A stretch of DNA of 48,255 nucleotides from Desulfovibrionaceae bacterium (GCA_016932995.1 JAFGBU010000027.1:1-48255); one strand, 5' to 3'. Numbered from the stretch's first letter, positions 23,725 to 33,821 are shown. Numbers and translations: made by a program. Notes: a model not told the origin generated them from the sequence alone.

Positions 23725-24978
23725 TTGAGCTTTGCCGCGTTTTCCGATCTCTTGGCCTTTCTGGACCGCCTGGGCCAGTTCCGCATGGACCTGGGCCTGG
23801 GGCGCATGCGGGCCTTTGCCCGGGCCTTTGGCCGGGCCCCGCGCTTCGCCGTGGTCCACGTGGTCGGGACCAACGGCAAGGGCTCGACCTCGGCCTTTCT
23901 GGACGCCCTGGCCCGCGGCCACGGCCTGCGCTGCGGCCTGTACAGCTCCCCGCACTTCATCTCCGTGCGCGAGCGGGTCCTGGTGGACGGGGCCATGCTC
24001 TCCGAGGCCGAGTGGGTCGATCTGGCCGGCCGGGTCCAGGACATCGCGGGCCAAATCGACCTGACCTACTTCGAGTTCATCACCTGCCTGGCCGTGTTGG
24101 CCTTTGACCGGGCCGGGGTGGATGTGGCGGTCATGGAGGCCGGGCTCGGCGGCCGGTTCGACGCCGTCCGGGTCCTTGACCCGGACCTGACCCTGTTCAC
24201 GGCCATCGGCCTGGATCATTTGGAGGTCCTCGGCCCGGGGATCGAGGACATCGCCCGGGACAAGGCCGGGGCCATGGCCCGGGGCAGGCAGGCTTTGAGC
24301 GGGCCGCAGGACGCCTTGGTCATGTCCGTGCTCCTGGAGGCGGCGCGCGAGGTCGGGGCCGAGCTGTCCCTGGCCGCGGACTCAAAACGCGCCGCCTCGC
24401 TGCTCGAGGCCGCGCCTCTCGGCCTGGCCGGGCCGCACCAGCTGGACAACGCGCGCCTGGCCCTGGCCGGCTGGCTGCGGCTGGCCCGAATGCGCGGCTG
24501 GCCGGTCAGGGAGGGGGCCTGCGGCCCGGCCCTGGCCGGGACCTTTTTGCCGGGCAGGTTCCAGAAGGTGGACCTTGAGCCGCCCCTGATACTGGACGCC
24601 GCGCACAACGAGCCCGGGCTGGTCGCGCTCGCCAGGGCCCTGGACGCGGCGGGCGTGGTTCCGGCCGGGGTCGTGTTCGCCTGCCTCAGGGACAAGGACC
24701 TGGCCCGGATGCTGCCCGTTGTCCGGGGCCTTGCCCGCGGCCCGCTGATCGTGCCCGGCCTGCCCTGCGAGCGGGCCATGGAGCCCGGGGTTCTGGCCGG
24801 GATGCTCGGGCCCGGGGCCCGGCCCGCCCGGGACCTGGCCCAGGCCCTGGACATGCTCTCCGGGTCATCCGGTCCGGTCCTTGTCTGCGGTTCCTTGTAT
24901 TTGCTGGCCGAGTTCTATAAACTTCATCCCCGTTTCCTGCGCCGGCCCGAGCAGGCCCGAGGCGCGGCCACCAGTTGA
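23725..24978 (+). CDS. folC: Folylpolyglutamate/dihydrofolate synthase FolC
   Basis: The 417-aa Mur-ligase-fold protein has P-loop VVGTNGKGSTSAFL (about 48-60) and the folate-binding segment YSSPHFISVRERVLVDG. FEFITCLAVLAF, MEAGLGGRFDAV and the Mur-ligase DAAHNEPG (about 292) complete it. It joins glutamate to dihydropteroate and folates in the cytosol. The start is TTG with ccggggag upstream; no ATG gives a full N-terminus. Its stop abuts selA, so folC-selA-pepM18-selB is probably one operon. Confidence 0.93.
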   Translation: MSFAAFSDLLAFLDRLGQFRMDLGLGRMRAFARAFGRAPRFAVVHVVGTNGKGSTSAFLDALARGHGLRCGLYSSPHFISVRERVLVDGAMLSEAEWVDLAGRVQDIAGQIDLTYFEFITCLAVLAFDRAGVDVAVMEAGLGGRFDAVRVLDPDLTLFTAIGLDHLEVLGPGIEDIARDKAGAMARGRQALSGPQDALVMSVLLEAAREVGAELSLAADSKRAASLLEAAPLGLAGPHQLDNARLALAGWLRLARMRGWPVREGACGPALAGTFLPGRFQKVDLEPPLILDAAHNEPGLVALARALDAAGVVPAGVVFACLRDKDLARMLPVVRGLARGPLIVPGLPCERAMEPGVLAGMLGPGARPARDLAQALDMLSGSSGPVLVCGSLYLLAEFYKLHPRFLRRPEQARGAATS

Positions 24979-24992
24979 CCCAGGAGCTTCAA

Positions 24993-26411
24993 GTGTCCTC
25001 ACTCTTGCGCCACCTCCCGTCAGTGGACCAGGTCCTGGCCGCCCTCGGGTCCGACCCCGAGCTCGGGTCCCAGCCGCGCGCCCTGGTCCGCTCCGAGGTC
25101 AACCGCTTCCTGGACCTGTGCCGGGAGCGGGTCCGGCGCGGCGAGATATCGGACCCCGGGGACCTGTCCCTCAAGGCCCTGCTGCCCGGGCTGCGCAGAT
25201 CGGTCCGCGAGGGCTGCCGTCCGCATTTCCGCAGGGTCCTGAACGCCACCGGCGTGGTCGTGCACACGAACATGGGCCGCTCGCTCCTGGCCGAGTCGGC
25301 GGTCCGGGCGGTGACCGAGGCCTGCGCCCGGTACTCGAACCTGGAGTTCGACCTTGAGACCGGCGAGCGCGGCAGCCGCTACTCCCACGTGGAGGACCTC
25401 CTGCGCCGGCTGACCGGGGCCGAGTCGGCCCTGGTGGTCAACAACAACGCGGCCGCGGTGCTCATCGTCCTGGAGACCATGGCCCGGGGCAGGGAGGTCA
25501 TTGTCTCCCGCGGCCAGCTGGTGGAGATCGGCGGGTCCTTCCGCATCCCCGAGGTCATGGCCAAGAGCGGGGCCGTGCTGCGCGAGGTCGGGGCCACCAA
25601 CCGGACCCACTTAAGGGACTACGAGTCGGCCATAGGCCAGAACACCGCCGCGCTCATGCGCGTGCACGCCTCGAACTTCCGGATGATCGGCTTCACCAAG
25701 GAGGTCGGCCTGAAGGAGCTCAGGGCCCTGGGCGACACCTACGGCCTGCCGGTCATCGAGGACCTGGGCAGCGGCAACCTCGTGGACTTCCAGGCCCTGG
25801 GCCTGGGCGTGGAGCCCAGGGTCCAGGACGTGGTCGCCCAGGGCGCGGACGTGGTCACCTTTTCCGGGGACAAGGTCCTGGGCGGGCCCCAGGCCGGGAT
25901 CATCGTCGGGGCCGGGAAGTATCTGGACCGGATCAAGGAGAACCCGCTCAACCGGGCGGTGCGCATAGACAAGATGACCCTGGCCGCCCTGGAGGCCACC
26001 CTGAGGCTGTACCTGGACCCGGACCTGGCCATGGCCGAGGTCCCGACCCTGCGCATGATCGCCATGAGCGAGGCCGCGATCCGCTCCCGGGCGGTCAGGC
26101 TGGCCAGGCTGGTCGTGGAGCAGACCGGCGGCCGGCTCAAGGTCGGCACGCGCAAGGGCGTGTCCCGGGTCGGGGGCGGGGCCTTTCCCGAGCGCGACCT
26201 GCCGACCGTTCTGGTGCGCGTCGAGCCCGGCCGGGTCTCTCTGGAGGACCTGAGGCGATTTCTGCTTGAAGGCGATCCCCCCCTGGTCTGCCGGGTCGAG
26301 GACGACGCCCTGTGCCTGGACGCCCGCACCCTGGGCCCGGGCGAGCTCAAACTGGCGGCCGCGGCCCTGGGCAGCGCCCTGGCGGCCCTGGACGATAAAA
26401 GGAGTGCATGA
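24993..26411 (+). CDS. selA: L-seryl-tRNA(Sec) selenium transferase SelA
   Basis: The 472-aa PLP enzyme converts seryl-tRNA(Sec) to selenocysteinyl-tRNA(Sec) with selenophosphate. The SelA hallmarks NATGVVVHTNMGRSLL, NNNAAAVLIVLE, LVEIGGSFRIPEVM and VTFSGDKVLGGPQAG (PLP lysine about 294) are all present. I take the GTG at 24,993, 6 nt after aggag, instead of a TTG at 24,975. It shows this organism makes selenoproteins; selB is two genes downstream. Confidence 0.96.
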   Translation: MSSLLRHLPSVDQVLAALGSDPELGSQPRALVRSEVNRFLDLCRERVRRGEISDPGDLSLKALLPGLRRSVREGCRPHFRRVLNATGVVVHTNMGRSLLAESAVRAVTEACARYSNLEFDLETGERGSRYSHVEDLLRRLTGAESALVVNNNAAAVLIVLETMARGREVIVSRGQLVEIGGSFRIPEVMAKSGAVLREVGATNRTHLRDYESAIGQNTAALMRVHASNFRMIGFTKEVGLKELRALGDTYGLPVIEDLGSGNLVDFQALGLGVEPRVQDVVAQGADVVTFSGDKVLGGPQAGIIVGAGKYLDRIKENPLNRAVRIDKMTLAALEATLRLYLDPDLAMAEVPTLRMIAMSEAAIRSRAVRLARLVVEQTGGRLKVGTRKGVSRVGGGAFPERDLPTVLVRVEPGRVSLEDLRRFLLEGDPPLVCRVEDDALCLDARTLGPGELKLAAAALGSALAALDDKRSA

Positions 26412-26412
26412 T

Positions 26413-27795
26413 TTGGCCAAGAAAAAGACGCAGTTAGAGTTCACGCCCACCAACTGCTGGCAGGCCTACGCCTCGGACAGCCGGCGCAGGGCCGTGGACC
26501 GGCTGGCCGCCGGGTACATGGAGTTCATCAGCGTTTGCAAGACCGAGCGCCAGGTCGTGGCCTGGGTGCGCGAGCAGGCCCTGGCCGCTGGCTTTTCCGA
26601 GGACTTCAAGGATGCGGCCTGCCTGAGGGTCAACAGGGACAAGAACATCTTCCTGGCCCGCAAGGGCCGGGCCGGGCTGGACCAGGGCTTCAGGTTCATC
26701 GGGGCCCACGCCGACGCCCCGCGCATCGACCTGAAGCAGCGCCCCCTTTACGAGGAGGTCGGCCTGGGCCTGGCCAAGACCCACTATTACGGCGGGATAC
26801 GCAAGTACCAATGGCTGGCCAGGCCCCTGGCCCTGCACGGGGTGGTGGTCAAGAAGGACGGCCGGGCGGTCGCGGTTTGCGTGGGCGAGGACCCCAAGGG
26901 CCCGGTGCTGACCATCGCCGACCTCCTGCCCCATCTGGCCTACAAGGAGGTCGAGAAGAAGGTCCGCGAGGCCTTTGAGGCCGAGAAGATGAACGCGATC
27001 CTGGGCCATGTTCCGGCCGCGGCCCCGGCAAAGGGCAAGGCCAACAACCTGGTCAGGCGCGGGGTCCTGGAGCTGCTCAACCGGGACTACGGCCTGGTCG
27101 AGGAGGACCTGTACAGCGCGGAGCTGGAGCTGGTGCCCGCCGGACCGGCGCGCAGCGTGGGCCTGGACGCCGCGCTCATCGGCGGCTACGGCCAGGACGA
27201 CCGGGCCTGCGTGTTCACCGCCCTTTCGGCCATGCTCGCGGAGAAGAGACCGGCCCACGCCCAGGTCCTGCTCTTCTACGACAAGGAGGAGACCGGGTCG
27301 GACGGGGTCACCGGGGCCAAGTCCATGTTCTTCGAGTACTGCCTGGAGGACCTGTCCGAGGCCTGGGGGGCCGGGGCCAAATTGTCCAGTATATTCAACG
27401 CCTCCCAGGCCATTTCCGCGGACGTGCACCCGGCCGTGGACCCGGACTACCAGGACGTGCACGAGAAGCTCAACGCCGCGTACCTGGGCAACGGCCCGGT
27501 GATGTGCAAGTTCGGGGGCCATCGCGGCAAGTACGGCACCAGCGAGGCCCAGGCCGAGTACGTGGCCGGACTGCGCCGCCTCCTGGCCGAGGCCAAGGTG
27601 CCCTGGCAGATGGCCGAGCTGGGCAAGGTCGACGCCGGGGGCGGGGGCACGGTGGCCAAGTTCCTGGCCGTCTACGGCATGGACGTCATCGACATGGGCC
27701 CGCCGGTCCTGTCCATGCACAGCCCCTTCGAGCTGACCAGCAAGGTCGACGTCTACGCCACGCTTCTGGCCTTTCGGGCCTTTCTCAGGAGCTAG
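26413..27795 (+). CDS. M18 family aminopeptidase
   Basis: The 460-aa metallo-aminopeptidase is of the M18 (aspartyl aminopeptidase/LAP1) family. Metal-site segments are in order: FIGAHADAPRIDLK, GGYGQDDRACVFTAL, YDKEETGSDGVTGA, AISADVHPAVDPDY, and the C-terminal SMHSPFELTSKVD. It releases N-terminal residues in the cytosol. The start is TTG 8 nt after aaggag, overlapping the end of selA. Its presence between selA and selB is probably an operon convenience, not a selenium role. Confidence 0.9.
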   Translation: MAKKKTQLEFTPTNCWQAYASDSRRRAVDRLAAGYMEFISVCKTERQVVAWVREQALAAGFSEDFKDAACLRVNRDKNIFLARKGRAGLDQGFRFIGAHADAPRIDLKQRPLYEEVGLGLAKTHYYGGIRKYQWLARPLALHGVVVKKDGRAVAVCVGEDPKGPVLTIADLLPHLAYKEVEKKVREAFEAEKMNAILGHVPAAAPAKGKANNLVRRGVLELLNRDYGLVEEDLYSAELELVPAGPARSVGLDAALIGGYGQDDRACVFTALSAMLAEKRPAHAQVLLFYDKEETGSDGVTGAKSMFFEYCLEDLSEAWGAGAKLSSIFNASQAISADVHPAVDPDYQDVHEKLNAAYLGNGPVMCKFGGHRGKYGTSEAQAEYVAGLRRLLAEAKVPWQMAELGKVDAGGGGTVAKFLAVYGMDVIDMGPPVLSMHSPFELTSKVDVYATLLAFRAFLRS

Positions 27796-27819
27796 GCCCG
27801 CGGGCCGGCAGGAGCAGCC

Positions 27820-29724
27820 ATGCATGTAGTGATGGGAACGGCCGGGCACATCGACCACGGCAAGACCAGTCTGATCAAGGCCCTGACCGGCATAGACTGC
27901 GACCGGCTGGCCGAGGAGAAGAAGCGGGGCATAACCATCGAGCTGGGCTTCGCCTTTCTCGACCTGCCCGGGGTGGGCCGGCTGGGCGTGGTGGACGTGC
28001 CCGGCCACGAGCGCTTCGTCAAGAACATGGTCGCCGGGGCCGCGGGCGTTGATTTCGTGCTTTTGGTCGTCTCCGCGGACGAGGGCGTCATGCCCCAGAC
28101 CAGGGAGCACGTCGAGGTCTGCTCCCTGCTCGGCGTCGAGACCGGGCTGGTCGCCCTGACCAAGGTGGACCTGGTCGAGCCGGACTGGCTGGACATGGTC
28201 TCCGATGACGTCGCCGGCTACCTCGGGTCCACGTTTTTGGCCGACGCGCCGGTGATCCCGGTCTCCGCGCACACCGGCCAGGGCCTGGAGCGGCTCAAGG
28301 AGGAGCTGGCCAAGGCCGTGGCCGCGGTCCGGCCCAAGCGCCGCAACGACCTCTTCCGGCTGCCCGTGGACCGGGTCTTTGTCATGAAGGGCTACGGCAC
28401 CGTGGTCACCGGGACCATGATCTCCGGGGACCTGTCCGTGGGCCAGGAGGTCCGCGTCTATCCCGGGTCCCTGACCGCCAGGGTGCGCTCGCTCCAGTCC
28501 CACGGCCAGGCCGTGGAGCGCGCCGAGTCCGGCAGCAGGACCGCGGTCAACCTCCAGGGCCTGGAGGTCGCCGACCTGGCGCGCGGGGACGTCCTTGCCC
28601 GGCCCGGGACCCTGTTCCCGTCCCAGGCCTGGGAGGTCGAGCTGACCTGCCTCAAGTCCTCGCCCAGGTCCATCAAGCACAGGAAGGAATTGCACTTCCA
28701 CCACGGCTCGCGCGAGGTCATGGCCAGGGTCTTTCTCTTGGACCGCGAGGCCCTTGCCCCGGGCGAGACCGCCGTGTGCCAGGTCCGCTTTCAGGAGCCC
28801 CTGGCCGGGGTCTACGGCGACCGGGTGGTGCTGCGCTCCTTTTCGCCTTTGCGCACCGTGGCCGGGGGCAGGCTGGTCAGCCCCCTGGCCCGCAAGGTCA
28901 AGCGCTTTTTGCCCCAGGCCGAAAGGCTCTGGACCCTGGCCCGGGGCGGGCCCCGGGAGGTCGTGGCCCTGCAGCTCGAACGGGCCGGGACCGCGGGCCT
29001 GGACCTGGCCCTGATGTCGACCATGACCGAGCTGGAGGTCCGGGACCTGGACGCCCTGCTCAAGGACATGTGCGCGCGCCAGGAGGCCATCCTGTACGAC
29101 CGCGACCAGGGCCTGTACGTCTCGGCCGTGGTCGCGGCCGAGCTCTCCCGGGGCCTCTTGGAGCATCTGACCGCGTTCCACGCCAAAGAGCCCATGAAGG
29201 CCGGTCTGCCCAGGGCCCAATTGGCCTCGGGCTGGGGCAGGGACCTTGCGGCCAGGCTCTTCCACCGCATCCTGGAGAGGCTGGTCAAGTCCGGGGAGGC
29301 GGTCATGGACCAGGACGCGCTGAGGCTCCCCGGGCACAAGGCCTCCCTGGCCTCGGACCAGGTCGGGTTGAGGCGCAGTCTCCTCGAGGCCTACGAGTCG
29401 GCCGGGACCGCGCCCCCGAACCTCAAGGACGTGTTGGCCCCCTTGGGTCTGGAGCCCAAGGAGGCGGCCGCGGTCCTGGGCCTGCTCGTGGACCAGGGCC
29501 GGCTGGTCAAGGTCAAGGAAGGCATGTACTTCAGCGTCAGGGCCATGGACGAGATCAGGGACAAGGTGGTCTCTTTTTTGGCCCGGAACCAGGACATGGA
29601 GCCGTCCGATTTCAGGGACCTGACCGGGCTGTCGCGCAAGTACGCCATCCCGCTCATGGAGCATCTGGACAAGGAAAAGCTCACCGTGCGCGTGGGCGAC
29701 AGGCGCAGGCTCAGGAAGCGCTGA
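27820..29724 (+). CDS. selB: Selenocysteine-specific elongation factor SelB
   Basis: The 634-aa translational GTPase has G1 GTAGHIDHGKTSLIKALTG at 6-24. The KRGITIELGFAFLDLPG switch (G2), DVPGHERFVKNM (G3) and TKVD (G4) follow. EF-Tu-like barrels come next. The last about 250 residues are winged helices (SRKYAIPLMEHLDKEKL near the end) that bind the SECIS RNA. It delivers selenocysteinyl-tRNA to UGA codons. An ATG with gcaggag upstream. Confidence 0.96.
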   Translation: MHVVMGTAGHIDHGKTSLIKALTGIDCDRLAEEKKRGITIELGFAFLDLPGVGRLGVVDVPGHERFVKNMVAGAAGVDFVLLVVSADEGVMPQTREHVEVCSLLGVETGLVALTKVDLVEPDWLDMVSDDVAGYLGSTFLADAPVIPVSAHTGQGLERLKEELAKAVAAVRPKRRNDLFRLPVDRVFVMKGYGTVVTGTMISGDLSVGQEVRVYPGSLTARVRSLQSHGQAVERAESGSRTAVNLQGLEVADLARGDVLARPGTLFPSQAWEVELTCLKSSPRSIKHRKELHFHHGSREVMARVFLLDREALAPGETAVCQVRFQEPLAGVYGDRVVLRSFSPLRTVAGGRLVSPLARKVKRFLPQAERLWTLARGGPREVVALQLERAGTAGLDLALMSTMTELEVRDLDALLKDMCARQEAILYDRDQGLYVSAVVAAELSRGLLEHLTAFHAKEPMKAGLPRAQLASGWGRDLAARLFHRILERLVKSGEAVMDQDALRLPGHKASLASDQVGLRRSLLEAYESAGTAPPNLKDVLAPLGLEPKEAAAVLGLLVDQGRLVKVKEGMYFSVRAMDEIRDKVVSFLARNQDMEPSDFRDLTGLSRKYAIPLMEHLDKEKLTVRVGDRRRLRKR

Positions 29725-29745
29725 CGGCCGCGGCCGGAATAAGGC

Positions 29746-29767
29746 GGGCCGGCCCGCGGGCCGGCCC
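29746..29767. terminator. Perfect GC palindrome after selB
   Basis: A 22-nt perfect palindrome of gggccggcccg and its complement, 21 bp after the selB stop and before the opposing tRNA-His. It is a likely end for both converging transcripts, without a clear T-run. Confidence 0.55.
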
Positions 29768-29799
29768 GGATATGTAAAGGGGGTTTCCCCCGCGGTTCT

Positions 29800-29876
29800 T
29801 GGGGTGAGTGATGGGACTTGAACCCACGACCACCTGGGCCACAACCAGGTGCTCTACCAACTGAGCTACACCCACC
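29800..29876 (-). tRNA. tRNA-His (anticodon GTG)
   Basis: The reverse strand folds as tRNA-His. The extra G at -1 characteristic of tRNA-His is followed by acceptor GTGGGTG/CACTCAC, discriminator C and an encoded CCA. The D arm is GCTC/GAGC; anticodon stem CCTGG/CCAGG holds loop TTGTGGC (GTG); the T loop is TTCAAGT. No sign of an integrated element at its 3' end. Confidence 0.96.
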
Positions 29877-29891
29877 GTGGAAGGAAGATTC

Positions 29892-29919
29892 ATTTAACCG
29901 AGCCGCTGGCCGCGGTCAA
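29892..29919 (-). promoter_or_regulatory. Putative tRNA-His promoter
   Basis: Reverse strand TTGACC (29,914-29,919), 16-bp spacer, TTAAAT (29,892-29,897), about 15 bp before the tRNA. It has the same -35 hexamer as the tRNA-Arg promoter. Confidence 0.5.
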
Positions 29920-29984
29920 GTCGTTTCAGGACCACGCGGCGTTGCCGGGCCGCGGGAAAAGGTTCCAAGCGAGGAGCGGGTGTT

Positions 29985-31235
29985 ATGGACAAGCTGCTCA
30001 TAGAGGGCGGGGTCCCGCTCAGGGGCGAGATCAGGATCAGCGGGTCGAAGAACGCGGCCCTGCCCATACTCATGGCCTGCCTGCTGACCGATGGCCCGGT
30101 GAATCTGTCCAACGTGCCCAGGCTCAGGGACATCTTCACCACCCTGAAGCTCTTGGAGCTTCTGGGCTGCGACACGGAGTTCACCCAGGACCGGGTCAGG
30201 GTCGCGGTCAGGGACCTGAAGTCCGAGGCCCCCTACGAGCTGGTCAAGACCATGCGCGCCTCGGTCCTCTGCCTGGGCCCGCTCCTGGCGCTCCTCTGCC
30301 GGGCCAAGGTCGCCCTGCCCGGGGGCTGCGCCATAGGCGCCAGGCCCGTGGACCTGCACCTCAAGGCCTTGGAGCGCATGGGCGCGAGGTTCGAGCTGCA
30401 CTCCGGATACATCCTGGGCGAGTGCGACCGCCTGAGGGGCGCGCACATCAATTTTGACTTCCCCACCGTGGGCGGCACCGAGAACCTGCTCATGGCCGCC
30501 AGCCTGGCCGAGGGCGAGACCATCCTGGAGAACGCGGCCCGGGAGCCCGAGGTCCGGGACCTGGCCGAGTTCCTGAACGCCTGCGGGGCCAGGATCAGCG
30601 GCCAGGGGACGAGCATAATCAGGGTCCAGGGCGTGTCCTCCCTGCGCGGCTGCGACTACCGGGTCATGCCCGACCGCATCGAGGCCGGCACGTACATGGC
30701 CGCGGCCGCGGTCACCGACGGCGAGCTGTTGCTCAGGGACTGCCCGTTTCACGAGCTGGACGCCGTGGTCTTCAAGCTCAGGGAGATGGGCGTCTGGCTC
30801 GAGGAGTCCGACGACGCGGTGCTCGTCCGCCGCCACGGCCGGCTTGTGGGCGTGGACGTGACCACCCAGCCCTATCCGGGCTTTCCGACCGACATGCAGG
30901 CCCAGATAATGGTCCTCATGTGCCTGTCCGAGGGCGCGGGGAGCATCCAGGAGAAGATATTCGAGAACCGGTTCATGCACGTCCTGGAGCTGGTCCGGCT
31001 GGGCGCGGACATCAGGCTCAAGGACAGGACCGCCGTGGTCCGGGGGGTCAAGGGCCTGGCGGCCGCGCCGGTCATGGCCTCGGACCTGCGCGCCAGCGCC
31101 TCCCTGGTCCTGGCCGGGCTGGCGGCCCGCGGGGTGACCGAGGTCCAGCGCATCTATCATCTGGACCGGGGCTACGAGCGCCTGGAGGAAAAGCTTTCGG
31201 CCGTGGGCGCGCGGATAACAAGGGAAAAGGGCTGA
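29985..31235 (+). CDS. murA: UDP-GlcNAc 1-carboxyvinyltransferase MurA
   Basis: The 416-aa EPT-fold enzyme makes the first committed step of peptidoglycan synthesis, adding enolpyruvate to UDP-GlcNAc. [19 protein letters not shown] is the N-terminal substrate segment with the catalytic Lys. [15 protein letters not shown] carries Cys115, the fosfomycin target. [18 protein letters not shown] and [11 protein letters not shown] are further family motifs. ATG at 29,985 after gcgagg. Only 10 bp separate it from the comEC frame, suggesting co-transcription. Confidence 0.97.
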   Translation: MDKLLIEGGVPLRGEIRISGSKNAALPILMACLLTDGPVNLSNVPRLRDIFTTLKLLELLGCDTEFTQDRVRVAVRDLKSEAPYELVKTMRASVLCLGPLLALLCRAKVALPGGCAIGARPVDLHLKALERMGARFELHSGYILGECDRLRGAHINFDFPTVGGTENLLMAASLAEGETILENAAREPEVRDLAEFLNACGARISGQGTSIIRVQGVSSLRGCDYRVMPDRIEAGTYMAAAAVTDGELLLRDCPFHELDAVVFKLREMGVWLEESDDAVLVRRHGRLVGVDVTTQPYPGFPTDMQAQIMVLMCLSEGAGSIQEKIFENRFMHVLELVRLGADIRLKDRTAVVRGVKGLAAAPVMASDLRASASLVLAGLAARGVTEVQRIYHLDRGYERLEEKLSAVGARITREKG

Positions 31236-31245
31236 TCCCCGGGCC

Positions 31246-33753
31246 TTGGCCTGGTCCGCAAAGCGCTTTGCGTCCGGCCCGGCAAAGGCCATAACCCCGC
31301 AGGTGAACGCCGTGCTCAACGGGGCCGCCAAGAGGTTTGATCCTTCGTTCGGCCTGCTCGGCTGGCAGGTCCTTTTCCTGGCCTTTGTCCTCGGTCTTTT
31401 GAGCCTCGAATATCCGTTCGCCGCCTGCTGCGGCCTGGCCCTGGTCTGGGCCATGTCTTCGGCCGCCAGGCGCGGCCGGTTCGGCCCCCTGATCCTGGCG
31501 CTTTTTTTCCTGATCGGCGCGGGCTGGGTCCGGGCCCGGGCCCCGGAGCCCGCGGCCTCGGTCCCGGGCTGGGTCCTGGCCCGGGACGAGGTCCTCCTGG
31601 AGGGCCGGGTGGTCGAGGTCGAGTCCAGGCCCGGCCAGCGGATCACGGTCCTGCTCGCCGGGGTCAGGCGCGTTGACGGCCCGGCCGGCGAGCTGCCGGG
31701 CCTGGTCAAGTGGACCTGGCAGTATCCGGACCACAGCCCGGTGGAGGGCCGCACGGTGCGGCTCAAGGCCAGGGTCAGGCCGATTCGCGGCTTCGGGACC
31801 CCCGGGGCCTGGGACCTGGCCGGGCACTGGCGACGCCGGGGCGTTTTCTTCAGCGTCTACACCCGGGGCGCGGAGGGCGGCCCGCTGCCCGGACCCGGCC
31901 CCCAAGCCCCGGACCCGAGCCTGCGCCGGGCCCTGAGGCGGGCCGCTTTGCGGGGCGTGGCCCAGACCCAGGGCGGGGCCATGGTCCTGGCCCTGGTCAC
32001 CGGGGACCGCTTCCTGCTCGAGGACCGGACCCTGGAGCTGGCCCGGGCCGCGGGCCTGGCGCACAGCCTGGCCTTGTCCGGCCTGCACCTGGGCTTTGTG
32101 GCCTGCCTGGGGCTCGGCCTGGCCCATCTCGTGGGTCTGATCCGGCCCGAGGCCTACCTGCGCCTTCCCCGGCCCAAGATGGCCGTGCTCCTGGCCGCGC
32201 CCTTGGTCCTCGGCTACGCCTGGCTGGGCCAGCCCTCGCCCAGCCTGATCAGGGCCGCGTGCATGTTCGGGTCCTGGGGCGCGCTGCTCTTGATGGACCG
32301 CGACCGGGTCCTTTTGGACGGGCTGTTCATGGCCCTGGTCCTGATCCTGGCGGTCTCGCCCCTGGCCGTGTTCGACCTGCGGCTCCAGCTCTCGGCCCTG
32401 GCCGTGGCCGGGATAGCCCTGCTCAGGCCCCTGTTCGGGCCGTTTTTTGCGCCCGGACCCGGCCGTGTGCGGCGCGTTGCGCACGGCGCGGCCCGGATAC
32501 TGGTCATCAGCCTCTGCGCCACCCTGGCCCTTTTGCCCTTGACCGTGTCCTACTTCGGGACCCTGAGCCCCAACATCCTGCTCAACGTGGTCTGGCTGCC
32601 CGTGCTCGGGTTCGCGGTCCTGCCTCTGGGCCTGCTGGGCCTGATCGCCCAGGTCCTGGCCCCGGGCCTGGCCCTGGGGGCCTGGCTGCTTCAGGCCGCC
32701 TCGGCGATCGCCGAGGCCATGCTTTGGCTCCTGGAGCTTTTGGACGCCCGGGGCCTGTTGCCGGTGGTCGCGCTCCTTAGGCCCCTGTGGCCGGAGATTC
32801 TGGGCTGCGGCCTGCTTTTGATCTGCCTGGCCGCATACGGCCGGAGCCTGCGCGGCCGGGGCCTGGTCTGCCTGGGCCTGCTGCTCATGGTCCTGCCCCA
32901 GGCCTGGGTCATGGTTGGGGACTGCGCGGACCGCGTCGGCCTGGACGTGCTTGACGTGGGCCAGGGCCAGGCCCTGGTCGTCCGGACCCCGGGCGGCAGG
33001 CGCTGTCTGGTGGACGGCGGCGGCCTGGGCGGGGCGTTCGACGTGGGCGGGGCAGTGGTCGGACCGTATCTGGCCAGGGGCAGGCCGCCGGTGCTGGACG
33101 CCGTGGTCATGACCCACCCGGACCGGGACCACGCCCAGGGCCTGGTCTGGATACTGGGGCGTTTCAAGGTCGGCCGCTTCTTTTACAACAACAGCCTGCC
33201 CAAGGGGCGATTGGGCGAGGACCTGCGGGCCGCCATGCGGGCCGCGGGCCTCCGGGCCGAGGCCCTTTGGGCCGGGGACAGTCTGGACCTGGGCCGGAAC
33301 ACGGTCCTGCGCGTCCTGCATCCGGCCCCGGGCTTCGAGTCTCCGGAGAGCAACGAAAATTCCCTGGTCCTGGTCCTGGACTGGCAGGGCCGGGGCCTGG
33401 CCCTTCTGCCCGCGGACGTGGGCCAAAAGGGGATCAGGGCGTTTCTTAAGCGCCCAGGACCCCTTTCGGCCGACGTCCTGGTCCTGCCCCACCACGGCAG
33501 CGCGACCGGGTTGAGCAGGGAGCTGTACCGCAGGTGCGGGCCGAGAGCGGCCCTGTGCAGCTGCGGGTTTCTGAATTCCTTCGGCTTTCCCTCGGCCCGG
33601 GCGGCCGAGGCCCTGGCCGGGCTGGGCTGCCCGCTTCTGAGCACCGCGGACCTGGGCCTGCTGTCCGTGTCCTGGCAGGCCCAGGACGCCGGGCCGGTTG
33701 TTTCCGCGGCCTCAGGGGGCCGGGAATTTGATTTTATGGCCGACAGGAATTAA
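31246..33753 (+). CDS. comEC: ComEC/Rec2-type DNA uptake channel protein
   Basis: The 835-aa integral membrane protein has N-terminal hydrophobic helices (about 25-90) and a soluble OB-like region. The competence core has many membrane helices (about 265-565; LAHSLALSGLHLGFVACLGL is the ComEC signature). A C-terminal metallo-beta-lactamase domain (about 565-835; DVGQGQALVV, MTHPDRDHAQGL, LPHHGSATGLS) follows. ComEC passes single-stranded DNA through the inner membrane. The start is unsure: TTG 31,246 is longest, and GTG 31,303 begins just before the first helix; neither has a good ribosome site. Confidence 0.9.
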   Translation: MAWSAKRFASGPAKAITPQVNAVLNGAAKRFDPSFGLLGWQVLFLAFVLGLLSLEYPFAACCGLALVWAMSSAARRGRFGPLILALFFLIGAGWVRARAPEPAASVPGWVLARDEVLLEGRVVEVESRPGQRITVLLAGVRRVDGPAGELPGLVKWTWQYPDHSPVEGRTVRLKARVRPIRGFGTPGAWDLAGHWRRRGVFFSVYTRGAEGGPLPGPGPQAPDPSLRRALRRAALRGVAQTQGGAMVLALVTGDRFLLEDRTLELARAAGLAHSLALSGLHLGFVACLGLGLAHLVGLIRPEAYLRLPRPKMAVLLAAPLVLGYAWLGQPSPSLIRAACMFGSWGALLLMDRDRVLLDGLFMALVLILAVSPLAVFDLRLQLSALAVAGIALLRPLFGPFFAPGPGRVRRVAHGAARILVISLCATLALLPLTVSYFGTLSPNILLNVVWLPVLGFAVLPLGLLGLIAQVLAPGLALGAWLLQAASAIAEAMLWLLELLDARGLLPVVALLRPLWPEILGCGLLLICLAAYGRSLRGRGLVCLGLLLMVLPQAWVMVGDCADRVGLDVLDVGQGQALVVRTPGGRRCLVDGGGLGGAFDVGGAVVGPYLARGRPPVLDAVVMTHPDRDHAQGLVWILGRFKVGRFFYNNSLPKGRLGEDLRAAMRAAGLRAEALWAGDSLDLGRNTVLRVLHPAPGFESPESNENSLVLVLDWQGRGLALLPADVGQKGIRAFLKRPGPLSADVLVLPHHGSATGLSRELYRRCGPRAALCSCGFLNSFGFPSARAAEALAGLGCPLLSTADLGLLSVSWQAQDAGPVVSAASGGREFDFMADRN

Positions 33754-33821
33754 GCAATGGGCCGTTGGTTCCGCTTCAGGGCCCGCTAAGGGGTTCGCCG
33801 CCATCCGCACCGGAGGCCTGA

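Noticed and set aside
26434-29844. A 1,136-aa open frame on the reverse strand across the M18 and selB genes
   Set aside because: High GC makes antisense frames stay open by chance. The forward genes have full family motifs, while the reverse translation is low-complexity Gly/Pro/Gln-rich.
29800-29876. Island insertion at tRNA-His
   Set aside because: No second copy of the tRNA 3' end on its 3' side within the window, and no composition change.
31072-33495. An 807-aa reverse-strand frame over murA/comEC
   Set aside because: Same artefact; repetitive Gln/Gly/Pro composition, no start context, and fully covered by comEC.
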